This document shows positions 6,406 to 13,890 of a stretch of 14,568 bases of DNA, piece by piece; position 1 is the first letter of the stretch; every line of letters starts with the position of its first letter. The translations under genes and the position numbers were made by a program. The notes under the pieces are model-generated. The model did not search any database. It saw only the letters and a list, made by a program, of their open reading frames with translations, and was not told the DNA's origin. Source of the stretch: Flavobacteriales bacterium UBA1959 (GTDB lineage: Bacteria; Bacteroidota; Bacteroidia; Flavobacteriales_D; Sanyastnellaceae); assembly GCA_002336085.1 (NCBI GenBank), contig DDEH01000094.1:1-14568 (forward strand), read 5' to 3'.

Positions 6406-7458
6406 TCAAGGCGCTGGAGTGCTGCCAATTTTGCTCAGCACCAATTCTTCCAGTCCCTGAATCCATCGAGGATGGTCGTTTAAGCTGGGAACGAAATCCA
6501 GCTGTTCGCCTCCTTTTTCCTGAAAGAGTTCAACGTATTCTTCTCCAATTTCAACAATGGTTTCAAGACAATCGGCTACAAATGCTGGGCTGAACACAAG
6601 CAGTTTTTTATCTCCTTTTTCTGCACGTTGTTCAATGACCTTGTCACTGAATGGCTCAACCCATCCACTTCCAAGACGAGATTGGAAGCAAACAGTATAA
6701 CGGTCAGAAGGAATTTGCATCCTTTGCGCTAAAGCTCGCGTGGTGGCGTAGCACGTGGCTTTGTAACAGAATTTATTTTCTTCATTGATCTCGTCTTCGC
6801 AACGGTGATTTGAACATTGACGGTCTTCGTAGACTTTGTCAAGCTGGCGCTCTGGAAGTCCATGGTAACTAAATAAGATGTGGTCGTAAGCGGAAAGGTC
6901 AAACGCCTGCGCTCGCAACTCAAACCCATCGAGGTACCCCGGAAAATCCCAATATTGACTGATTGAGATAACGTCTGGAATCACATACCACTTGCTTATT
7001 ACTTCGAAAGCTTTTTGCAAGGTTGAACCAGTCGATGCTGAAGCGTATTGAGCATAGAGCGGTAAGATGATGATGCGGTCATAGTTGCCCGCTTGCATTT
7101 TCGAAAGGACCATGTCCATGGACGGATGCTGATAACGCATCGCCAGCTCCACTTTTACTTCTCCCTGAAAGGCTGCAGTCATTTCAGGCCGGCTCAAGCG
7201 AGTTTGGAGCAAATCGCGGACCTTCTCCCCATGCGTGAGCAAAGGAGACCCATCTTCCGTCCAAACTTTTTTATACTCGCGTGCACTTCGGAAACTCCTA
7301 ATAGGAGCAATGATTCCTCTTACCAATATTTGCCGGGGGAGCCAAGGAATATCAATGACACGGCCATCGGTGAGGAATTCTCGCAGATATCGCCCTACAG
7401 CGCTAGCTTTCGGGGCATCGGGTGTACCCAAGTTGATTAGAAGAATTCCTGTTTTCAT
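6406..7458 (-). CDS. hemH: Ferrochelatase with internal four-cysteine insert
   Basis: 350 aa from MKTGILLINLGTPDAP, which is the canonical N-terminus. A longer in-frame extension to 7596 exists but reads like noncoding sequence and is rejected. It inserts Fe2+ into protoporphyrin IX, the last step of heme synthesis. Visible: DGSPLLTHG (69-77); MRYQHPSM (107-114); ILPLYAQYASASTGS (131-145); catalytic H199 in FSYHGLPER; the SPAFVADCLET motif with acid E299. Between these lie C215, C220, C231 and C236, spaced C-x4-C-x10-C-x4-C. Internal [2Fe-2S] sites are known for some bacterial ferrochelatases such as that of Myxococcus xanthus; whether this insert binds a cluster is inference. There is no long hydrophobic C-terminal anchor. 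It is divergent from hemA with its own promoter region, and ends at the terminator at 6274-6294. Confidence 0.96.
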   Translation of the reverse strand: MKTGILLINLGTPDAPKASAVGRYLREFLTDGRVIDIPWLPRQILVRGIIAPIRSFRSAREYKKVWTEDGSPLLTHGEKVRDLLQTRLSRPEMTAAFQGEVKVELAMRYQHPSMDMVLSKMQAGNYDRIIILPLYAQYASASTGSTLQKAFEVISKWYVIPDVISISQYWDFPGYLDGFELRAQAFDLSAYDHILFSYHGLPERQLDKVYEDRQCSNHRCEDEINEENKFCYKATCYATTRALAQRMQIPSDRYTVCFQSRLGSGWVEPFSDKVIEQRAEKGDKKLLVFSPAFVADCLETIVEIGEEYVELFQEKGGEQLDFVPSLNDHPRWIQGLEELVLSKIGSTPAP

Positions 7459-7610
7459 TGTTTGAGCTTCCAGCACGTTTGTATAGAAAGTGAAAATAAC
7501 CTTAGTTTCCGAGCAAAAGTTCGGTATTACGATCGTAGTGTGGTTTTTTTTACAAATCTTCGACAAACTCAGCTGCCTTAAACGGCGGAGTGGCATTACT
7601 TTTGCCGCCT
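7459..7610. promoter_or_regulatory. Divergent hemH/hemA control region
   Basis: About 150 bp between the two start codons must hold promoters for both arms of the heme locus. Seen here: a hairpin CCGAGC-AAAA-GTTCGG (7509-7524, one G-U on the plus-strand RNA); a perfect 10-bp palindrome TACGATCGTA (7528-7537); and a T8 run at 7544-7551. No exact TAnnTTTG box is present on either strand. The closest for hemH is minus-strand TATTTTCA (7492-7499), with TTTTG 15 nt upstream. The palindrome is near the middle and could serve one regulator controlling both directions. Confidence 0.4.
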
Positions 7611-8864
7611 ATGATTTCTGCCCCAAACGACGCATTAGATTTTAGTGCACTGAGTATATCATTCCAAAAGGCAGAAATTGCAGTGCGAAGCCAATTTAGC
7701 TTGGGCTTTCCTGAGCAGCAGCAGCTTTTAAAAGACATCATCAGTCAAGGGGGAAAGAATGCATTGATTCTCTCCACGTGCAACCGAACAGAAATTTACT
7801 GTTCCGGAATGAGTTTGGATAAGATGCGGAGCCTGTTTCTCCTTCATACCTCGGCGTCGTCAAAGGTATTTGACGAAGTCGTGTTGAAGCACGTGGGCAT
7901 GGATGCCGTGCGTCATCTCTTCAATGTAGGGTGTGCCTTAAATTCCCAAATCGTTGGTGATACAGAGATCAGCGGTCAATTAAAGCGGTCATTGCTGCAC
8001 TCAAAATCCTCCAACGTAGACAATGCGTGGCTTGAGCGACTTGTATCGTGTGTACTACGTGCAAGCAAAAGAGTCAAAAGGGAGACCGGTTTGAGTTTTG
8101 GGGCCACGTCAGTTGCTTTTAGCGCAGTTCAATTCATGCGTGAAGCATACACAAGCCTTGAAGGGAAAAAAATTGTTCTTTTTGGTCTGGGTAAATTAGG
8201 GAGCAATACGTGCCGAAATCTGTCCAAGCACCACAGCTCATCTAAAATTGTAGTGATCAATAGAGATGATGAAAAGACCCGTCAGATAGTTGCGAAATTC
8301 GGATTTGAGTCGGCGAAAATAAGTGAGCTGAAAAAGGAGTTGGTTGATGCCGATGTTTTGATTGTTGCCACAGGAGCTCAAGGCTACACGATAACCGCGG
8401 ATGTCATAAACCCACGAAAAGAATTGCTCATTCTGGACATGAGCATGCCTCGAAATGCAGATCCAAAACTGGTTGAATTGAGTCAGGTTCGACTTGTCCA
8501 CATTGATGAATTGAGCAAGGCAGCAAACATTCGTTTAGGTGATAGATTCAATCACATTCCCAAAGCGGAGAAAATTGTTTTGGAAGAAATTGAAGAGTTC
8601 AGTGCTTGGTTGCAATCCTTGGAGATTGCACCGACTTTGGGACTTGTCACAAAAAACCTTCGCGTTTTTCGTGACATCGAAATGACGAAAATAACCTCTG
8701 GCGATGAAGAGGAGGAAAAGAGAATGCTTCTTTTGACGGACAAGGTGATTCAAAAGGTAACGACACAAGTTGCCACTTTTTTGAAAACTAAGAGCGAGCG
8801 TCCCGGGGAGGATATGTCTTTGTTCGAAGAAGTTTTTCAAAGGCCCTCGAATCATGATGCCTAA
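7611..8864 (+). CDS. hemA: Glutamyl-tRNA reductase
   Basis: 417 aa from ATG at 7611; an in-frame GTG at 7590 would add 7 residues. The ATG is preferred because the seven extra residues (VALLLPP) are unlike family N-termini, and neither start has a Shine-Dalgarno. It reduces glutamyl-tRNA(Glu) to glutamate-1-semialdehyde with NADPH and is the committed, usually regulated step of C5 heme synthesis. Visible: catalytic C57 in STCNRTEIY (55-63); the VGDTEISGQLK segment (family GExQILGQ); a Rossmann motif KKIVLFGLGKLGSNT (GxGxxG) for NADPH near residues 185-200; VATGAQG; and a C-terminal helical dimerisation domain. It leads the operon hemA-C-D-E-B-N and overlaps the start of hemC. Divergent from hemH. 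Full length, no defect seen. Confidence 0.95.
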   Translation: MISAPNDALDFSALSISFQKAEIAVRSQFSLGFPEQQQLLKDIISQGGKNALILSTCNRTEIYCSGMSLDKMRSLFLLHTSASSKVFDEVVLKHVGMDAVRHLFNVGCALNSQIVGDTEISGQLKRSLLHSKSSNVDNAWLERLVSCVLRASKRVKRETGLSFGATSVAFSAVQFMREAYTSLEGKKIVLFGLGKLGSNTCRNLSKHHSSSKIVVINRDDEKTRQIVAKFGFESAKISELKKELVDADVLIVATGAQGYTITADVINPRKELLILDMSMPRNADPKLVELSQVRLVHIDELSKAANIRLGDRFNHIPKAEKIVLEEIEEFSAWLQSLEIAPTLGLVTKNLRVFRDIEMTKITSGDEEEEKRMLLLTDKVIQKVTTQVATFLKTKSERPGEDMSLFEEVFQRPSNHDA

Positions 8865-9744
8865 AGCAAATATTGGAACCAGAGGGAGTGATTTAGCCCT
8901 GTACCAGGCTAATTTGCTCAAGGGAAAACTTGAATTGGAGGGATTGGATGGACAAATCGTGACTATCTCTACGACGGGCGACCGAAATCAAGACCGCAAT
9001 TTACAGAGCTTGGGAACAGGCATTTTCACAAAGGCGTTGGATGAAGCACTATCAAATGGTGACATTGATCTGGCAGTGCATAGCATGAAGGACGTGCCGA
9101 CCATTCTTCAGGAGGACATTGAGGTGTTTGCTGTTTTAGAAAGAGGTGAATGTGGCGACGTTTTAGTCGTGAACAATCTAGAAAGAAATGTGGTGGCGAC
9201 AGGAAGTATTCGTCGAAGAGCTCAATGGCTCCGGCGATATCCGCAAGATGAGGTTCATGGGCTCCGTGGAAACGTACAAACGAGGATTGACAAAGTAAAG
9301 CGCAATGAGTGGAAGGGAGGGATTTTTGCGAAGGCTGGATTGGCTCGGCTAAACAAGGCATTCGAATTGAATCATGCGATTGAGCTGGATTGGATGATTC
9401 CTGCGCCTGCACAAGGTGCTATTGTTGTTTTGGGCAGGTCTGTCGATTTAGAATTGAAGGCGATCGTTAGCCAATTGAATCATCAGGAGTCTTCTCTTGC
9501 AGTTGCAATTGAGCGATCCTTTTTAAACAGGTTGGAAGGAGGGTGCTCTGCGCCAATAGGTGCAAGAGCGATTGTAAAGGGCCAGCATGTTGATTTCGTT
9601 GGGTGTTTGACTTCGCCTAATGGCGAAAAAGAGGTTCGCATCGCTCGAAAATCAAGTGATGCATCGCCGCAATTAGGAAGGGAATGGGCAGAGCTGCTTC
9701 TCGAAAACGGCGGAAGAGAAATAATGAAGCTATTTCACCAATGA
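8854..9744 (+). CDS. hemC: Hydroxymethylbilane synthase (porphobilinogen deaminase)
   Basis: 296 aa. It joins four porphobilinogens into linear hydroxymethylbilane, using a covalently bound dipyrromethane cofactor. Visible: NIGTRGSDLALYQA at the N-terminus; catalytic D80 in HSMKDVP (76-82); the arginine cluster R120-R122 in GSIRRRAQ that holds the growing chain's carboxylates; GLRGNVQTR; PAPAQGA (184-189 region); and the cofactor cysteine C231 in LEGGCSAPIGA. Tandem ATGs at 8854 and 8857 are both possible; the overlap with hemA is 11 or 8 nt, implying translational coupling. Nine bases separate its stop from hemD, whose enzyme takes its unstable product. Slightly short of the ~310-residue norm, with no key residue missing. 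Confidence 0.96.
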   Translation: MMPKANIGTRGSDLALYQANLLKGKLELEGLDGQIVTISTTGDRNQDRNLQSLGTGIFTKALDEALSNGDIDLAVHSMKDVPTILQEDIEVFAVLERGECGDVLVVNNLERNVVATGSIRRRAQWLRRYPQDEVHGLRGNVQTRIDKVKRNEWKGGIFAKAGLARLNKAFELNHAIELDWMIPAPAQGAIVVLGRSVDLELKAIVSQLNHQESSLAVAIERSFLNRLEGGCSAPIGARAIVKGQHVDFVGCLTSPNGEKEVRIARKSSDASPQLGREWAELLLENGGREIMKLFHQ

Positions 9745-9753
9745 TTCGCCAAT

Positions 9754-10383
9754 ATGATTAGGCTCCTAGTGACTCGGGTCATACCTAAAACGTTGTTGGA
9801 GAGATTCTCATTGGACTATTTTCAAGTGACTGAATATGATTTTGTCTCGATTGCACATTGTGAACCGAATGAAACGCTCCAGCATCATAAGGTTTTGGTA
9901 AGCAGTCAAAATGCCGTTGGATCATTTGACCTGTCTCGGAATGACGTGTGGTGCGTGGGTTCAAAGACCCGAGAAGCTTTGGAAAAAACAGGAGTGGTGG
10001 TCCTGAAAAGCTTTCCAAGCGCATCTGAAATGGCTCGTGAAGCAGTTAAAAGCGGCGAACCAGCGACCTATTTGTGCGGCTCAATACGAATGCCCGTTGT
10101 TGAAGATGTATACAGAAGTAATCAGGTGGAGCTTCAGGTTCTAGTGGTCTACCAGACCACGACTACCCCCCGAGAGTTCGATACAAATTGGGATGCGGTA
10201 TTGTTTTTTAGTCCAAGTGGTGTGCAAAGTTTCCACGAAAGAAATGATCAAACTCCACTAGCAATTTGCATTGGCGAGACAACCGCTGATTGTGCGCAAA
10301 CATATGGCCACCCAATTGTGTTATCACGTTACAAAACGAAAGAGGCTGTGGTGCAAACAGCTGTTGATTACTTTACGCTATGA
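9754..10383 (+). CDS. hemD: Uroporphyrinogen-III synthase
   Basis: 209 aa, shorter than the common ~240-260. It cyclises hydroxymethylbilane with inversion of ring D to give uroporphyrinogen III. The family is very divergent in sequence, so the call rests on weak motifs plus strong context. Motifs: the N-terminal LLVTR strand; VLVSSQNAV (family ~ vxTSxnAv); VWCVGSKTREAL in the first domain; VYQTTT at the linker; AVLFFSPSGVQSF in the second domain; and AICIGETTA near the end. Two alternating alpha/beta domains fit the family. It lies between hemC and hemE; its TGA overlaps the hemE ATG in an ATGA junction. Nothing suggests a defect; the shortness seems spread over the loops. Confidence 0.9.
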   Translation: MIRLLVTRVIPKTLLERFSLDYFQVTEYDFVSIAHCEPNETLQHHKVLVSSQNAVGSFDLSRNDVWCVGSKTREALEKTGVVVLKSFPSASEMAREAVKSGEPATYLCGSIRMPVVEDVYRSNQVELQVLVVYQTTTTPREFDTNWDAVLFFSPSGVQSFHERNDQTPLAICIGETTADCAQTYGHPIVLSRYKTKEAVVQTAVDYFTL

Positions 10384-11408
10384 CAAACGATTTATTTTTA
10401 CGAGCCCTTAGAGGCGAAGTCGTTGAAAGGCCTCCCGTATGGATCATGCGTCAAGCGGGTAGGTATTTGCCTGATTTCATGAAGCTGAAGGCGAAGTATG
10501 ATTTCTTCACACGATGTCGGACACCAGAATTAGCGACAGAAATCACAGTGATGCCAATTGATCAAATAGGCACAGATGCGGCTATTTTGTTTTCAGATAT
10601 TTTGGTCTTGCCTCAAGCAATGGGACTTCCATTTGAAATGAAACCCGGAAAAGGGCCTTTCTTGGCAAGTCCGGTGCGTTCGAAAAGCGATGCGGAACGA
10701 GTTTATGTGCCAGATGTGGAGGAGGAGTTGGACTATGTCATGAACGCCATTCGTATGACCAAATCAGAGTTGAATGGCCGTGTTCCGCTGATAGGATTTG
10801 CCGGTTCACCGTGGACTATTTTCTGTTATTCCATTGAAGGACAAGGTAGTAAGACTTTTAATTTGGCGAAGGAATTTGCCTTCACAAATCCAAGCGCTGC
10901 GCACTCTCTGCTTCAGAAGATTACAGATACGACGATCGCTTATCTGCGCGCCCAAATAAAAAGTGGTGTGGATGTAGTTCAAGTATTTGATTCATGGGGA
11001 GGAGTGCTTTCGCCAGTGGATTTCGAGATTTTCTCAGGACAATACTTGAGGCAAATAGTCGAGGCCGTCAAAGACGAGGCCCCTGTGATTGTTTTCGCCA
11101 AAGGATGTTGGCACGCCTTGAGCACACTTTCGGCTTCCGGTGCCTCTGCTTTGGGCTTGGACTGGACGATACGCCCCGAGGCGGCAAGAGAGCTTGCCGG
11201 GGGGGATATAACGTTGCAGGGCAATTTTGATCCCGCACGATTGTATTCTTCAGCTGGTGAAATCAAAGGGATGGTTTGGGACATGATTGATGCCTTTGGA
11301 AAAGATCGATACATCGTTAATTTGGGTCATGGTATTCTTCCGGATATCCCAGTAGACAATGTTCTGGCGTTTGTAGATGCGGTCAAAACCTATCCGCAAA
11401 AGCCATGA
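10380..11408 (+). CDS. hemE: Uroporphyrinogen decarboxylase
   Basis: 342 aa, normal length. It removes the four acetate carboxyl groups of uroporphyrinogen III to give coproporphyrinogen III, without a cofactor, as a TIM-barrel dimer. The active-site residues known for the family are visible: R24 and R28 in WIMRQAGRYLP, D73 in ILFSDILVLPQAMG, Y150 in GSPWTIFCYSIEG, and H317 in NLGHGILPDIP. The DSWGG motif (204-208) is also present. ATGA overlaps at both ends, with hemD and with hemB, indicate translational coupling in the operon. Confidence 0.97.
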   Translation: MTNDLFLRALRGEVVERPPVWIMRQAGRYLPDFMKLKAKYDFFTRCRTPELATEITVMPIDQIGTDAAILFSDILVLPQAMGLPFEMKPGKGPFLASPVRSKSDAERVYVPDVEEELDYVMNAIRMTKSELNGRVPLIGFAGSPWTIFCYSIEGQGSKTFNLAKEFAFTNPSAAHSLLQKITDTTIAYLRAQIKSGVDVVQVFDSWGGVLSPVDFEIFSGQYLRQIVEAVKDEAPVIVFAKGCWHALSTLSASGASALGLDWTIRPEAARELAGGDITLQGNFDPARLYSSAGEIKGMVWDMIDAFGKDRYIVNLGHGILPDIPVDNVLAFVDAVKTYPQKP

Positions 11409-12388
11409 CATTCGATCTCACAAAACGCCCAAGACGATTGCGTCGCTCGGGATTCTTGCGTGAAATAGTTGCGGAGCACAGCGTCAGTGTGAATGACTTT
11501 ATCATACCGTTATTTGTCCAGGATGGAACCGGAGTTGAAATTGAGATTCCATCAATGCCAGGTTACCACAAGCGAAGTCTTGATTTGACAATTGAGCATG
11601 TCAAGCAGTTGCGGGATTACGGCCTCAAGGCTGTGCTGCTTTTTGTTCAAGTCAGTGATGGTTTGAAAGATAATGCAGGTGTTGAAGCCTTGAATAAGCT
11701 AGGATTGATGCAGCGAGCTGTCGAGGCGATAAAGCTGGCCGTTCCTGAATTGATTGTTTTTACTGATGTTGCTTTGGATCCTTATTCGAAATTTGGCCAT
11801 GATGGAATTGTGAAAGAAGGGCACATTGAGAATGATTCGACTGTGGAGGTTTTAGCGAAAATGGCATTGAGCCATGCCAATGCGGGTGTTGACTTTGTTG
11901 CGCCGAGTGATATGATGGATGGGCGGGTTGCTGCGATCCGCAGCGGCCTCGATGCAGGGGGGTTTCAACATGTTGGCATCATGAGTTACAGCGCGAAGTA
12001 TGCATCTTGTTTTTATGGTCCGTTCAGAGATGCACTTGATTCAAGCCCTGGTTTTGGTGACAAAAAAACGTACCAGATGAACCCTGCAAACTCACTTGAA
12101 GGTGTAAAAGAAGCGCTCATCGACATCGAAGAAGGGGCGGATATTGTAATGGTCAAACCAGGAATGCCATACCTCGATGTGGCTTTGCGATTAAAAGAGG
12201 CTTCTGAAGTTCCGGTGGCGAGCTACCAGGTAAGTGGAGAATACGCCATGATTAAGGCCGCAGCCGCGCGAGGTTGGATTGACGAGGAAGCCGCTATTTT
12301 GGAAAGCTTGATTGGATTCAAACGTGCAGGCGTAGATCTGATCGCGACATACTTTGGCCTGGACTATGCGAAAATAATGAAGCGCTAA
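11405..12388 (+). CDS. hemB: Delta-aminolevulinic acid dehydratase (porphobilinogen synthase), Mg-type
   Basis: 327 aa, normal length. It condenses two 5-aminolevulinates to porphobilinogen as an octameric TIM barrel. The two Schiff-base lysines are visible: K198 in SYSAKYAS and K251 in MVKPGMPYLD. The metal region reads DVALDPYSKFGHDG (121-134), with aspartates in place of the cysteines of Zn-dependent enzymes, so it belongs to the Mg2+-dependent class with D in ALD and GHDG. RPRRLRR at the N-terminus and FYGPFRDA (203-210) are also standard. The start overlaps the hemE stop by 4 nt and its TAA shares one base with the hemN ATG (TAATG). Its place late in the operon does not follow pathway order. 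Confidence 0.97.
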   Translation: MTFDLTKRPRRLRRSGFLREIVAEHSVSVNDFIIPLFVQDGTGVEIEIPSMPGYHKRSLDLTIEHVKQLRDYGLKAVLLFVQVSDGLKDNAGVEALNKLGLMQRAVEAIKLAVPELIVFTDVALDPYSKFGHDGIVKEGHIENDSTVEVLAKMALSHANAGVDFVAPSDMMDGRVAAIRSGLDAGGFQHVGIMSYSAKYASCFYGPFRDALDSSPGFGDKKTYQMNPANSLEGVKEALIDIEEGADIVMVKPGMPYLDVALRLKEASEVPVASYQVSGEYAMIKAAAARGWIDEEAAILESLIGFKRAGVDLIATYFGLDYAKIMKR

Positions 12389-13755
12389 TGTTTGACCGTG
12401 AATTGATAAGGAAGTACAATGTTCCGGGGCCGAGATACACGAGCTACCCGACGGTGCCGTATTGGGAGCCGGAAACATTTACGAAAGATAATTGGCTTGA
12501 ATCCGTGCGGTCATCATTCGATGATTCGAATGAATCTGAAGGGATCAGTTTGTACATTCATCTCCCATTTTGTGAATCCTTGTGTACTTTTTGTGGCTGT
12601 CACAAGCATATCACGAAAAGGCACAGCCTAGAATCGCCTTATATCAAAGCGGTTCTGAAGGAATGGGAAACGTACCGGAATTTATTTGGAGGCAGAGCGC
12701 GAATTAAGGAACTGCATTTGGGAGGGGGGACACCGACTTTTTTTTCACCGGAACATCTGAAAACGTTGATTGAAGGCATTTTCGATCACGCTGAACTCTG
12801 CTCAGATCCTCTGTTAAGTTTTGAAGCACATCCGAATAACACCACGCTAGAGCACCTGCAGGTTCTTTATGATCTCGGTTTCCGTAGAAATAGTTTTGGC
12901 ATCCAGGATTACAATCCGATTGTGCAGAAAGCAATCAATCGTATTCAAACGTTTGATTCGGTAAAAGAGGTGACTGAGCTCAGCAGGGAAGTCGGATACA
13001 CATCAGTGAGCCACGACCTTGTTTTTGGATTGCCTTTCCAAACCATGGACGCCATCAAGGACACCATTGAAAAAACGGCTAGCATTCGACCTGACCGTAT
13101 TGCCTTCTACAGCTATGCCCACGTCCCGTGGATAAAAGGCACTGGCCAACGAGGATACAACGACGACGATTTGCCATCGAACGCAGGAAAGAGAGCGCTA
13201 TACGAGTTTGGCAAAGAGCAATTCTTGGAATTGGGTTACAAAGAAATAGGCATGGATCATTTTGCACTGCCTTCTGATGATCTGTCGACGTCAATGTTCA
13301 ATCGAGAGTTGCATCGAAATTTCATGGGATACACATCCAGTAAAACTCGACTTCTGATTGGACTCGGTATGTCGTCAATTAGTGATTCTTGGCTTGGTTT
13401 TTCCCAGAACGTCAAGACTGTATCTGAGTATGAACAGCTTGCGATGGCAGGTGAAATTCCCGTTTTTAGAGGACACTTATTAAATGATGAAGATTTAATC
13501 GTCCGCAGGCATATCCTGGATTTAATGTGCCAATTTGAGACGAACTTTGCTGACAGCAAAGAGCGATTTCCAGAACTTGAAGCATGCCTGTCAAAATTGG
13601 GTGAAATGGAAAAAGATGGACTCGTAGCTCGAGCAGGTGATGAGCTCAAGGTGTTGGAGAAGGGCCGGCCATTTGTACGCAATGTTTGCATGGCGATTGA
13701 CCTGAGATTGCATCGAAAAGCACCGAAGACTCAGGTTTTCTCAATGACCATTTAA
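12388..13755 (+). CDS. hemN: Oxygen-independent coproporphyrinogen III oxidase (radical SAM)
   Basis: 455 aa. It oxidatively decarboxylates two propionates of coproporphyrinogen III to vinyls, giving protoporphyrinogen IX without O2, using SAM and a [4Fe-4S] cluster. The cluster motif is C62-x3-C66-x2-C69 followed by C71 (HLPFCESLCTFCGCHK), the same positions as in E. coli HemN. The N-terminal PGPRYTSYPTV and the full length point to true HemN rather than the related HemW heme chaperone. LGGGTPTFF (SAM binding, ~110-118), FGIQDYNPIVQKAINRIQ and a C-terminal HemN_C-like helical region (~365-430) follow. It is last in the operon with a one-base overlap to hemB. The O2-dependent HemF is not in the window. 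No clear intrinsic terminator follows; only small palindromes occur downstream at 13763-13770 and 13779-13788. Confidence 0.95.
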   Translation: MFDRELIRKYNVPGPRYTSYPTVPYWEPETFTKDNWLESVRSSFDDSNESEGISLYIHLPFCESLCTFCGCHKHITKRHSLESPYIKAVLKEWETYRNLFGGRARIKELHLGGGTPTFFSPEHLKTLIEGIFDHAELCSDPLLSFEAHPNNTTLEHLQVLYDLGFRRNSFGIQDYNPIVQKAINRIQTFDSVKEVTELSREVGYTSVSHDLVFGLPFQTMDAIKDTIEKTASIRPDRIAFYSYAHVPWIKGTGQRGYNDDDLPSNAGKRALYEFGKEQFLELGYKEIGMDHFALPSDDLSTSMFNRELHRNFMGYTSSKTRLLIGLGMSSISDSWLGFSQNVKTVSEYEQLAMAGEIPVFRGHLLNDEDLIVRRHILDLMCQFETNFADSKERFPELEACLSKLGEMEKDGLVARAGDELKVLEKGRPFVRNVCMAIDLRLHRKAPKTQVFSMTI

Positions 13756-13890
13756 GGTTTCCGAAGCTTCTTGTATCGCGCAATTGCGTAGGTGAGTCCG
13801 AGGGTTAATCAAATCAATGCACACCCCTATGTAAGCGACGAAGTCTTGACCGCTGAAGAGTACCTGATTACAACACTTGTTCCCGTTCGA
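13752..13890 (-). pseudogene. Possible frameshifted gene tail between hemN and the next gene
   Basis: On the minus strand one open frame reads GQDFVAYIGVCIDLINP, and a second frame, starting just after that point, reads LTLGLTYAIARYKKLRKP and then TAA. Joined, they would look like a membrane helix with a basic C-terminal tail. The TAA overlaps the hemN TAA in antiparallel. This could be the decayed end of a convergent gene or coincidence in 135 bp. I do not know a matching family with certainty. Confidence 0.22.

Noticed and set aside
7097..7110. TTTCGAAAGG inside hemH, matching 10 of 14 bases of the Crp/Fnr palindrome
   Set aside because: It lies deep in coding sequence, and TTCGAA cores are frequent across the window, so chance is likely.
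7459..7596. 46-residue N-terminal extension of HemH
   Set aside because: It would overlap the start of hemA and cover the whole divergent control region. MKTGILLINLGTPDAP is the normal ferrochelatase start.
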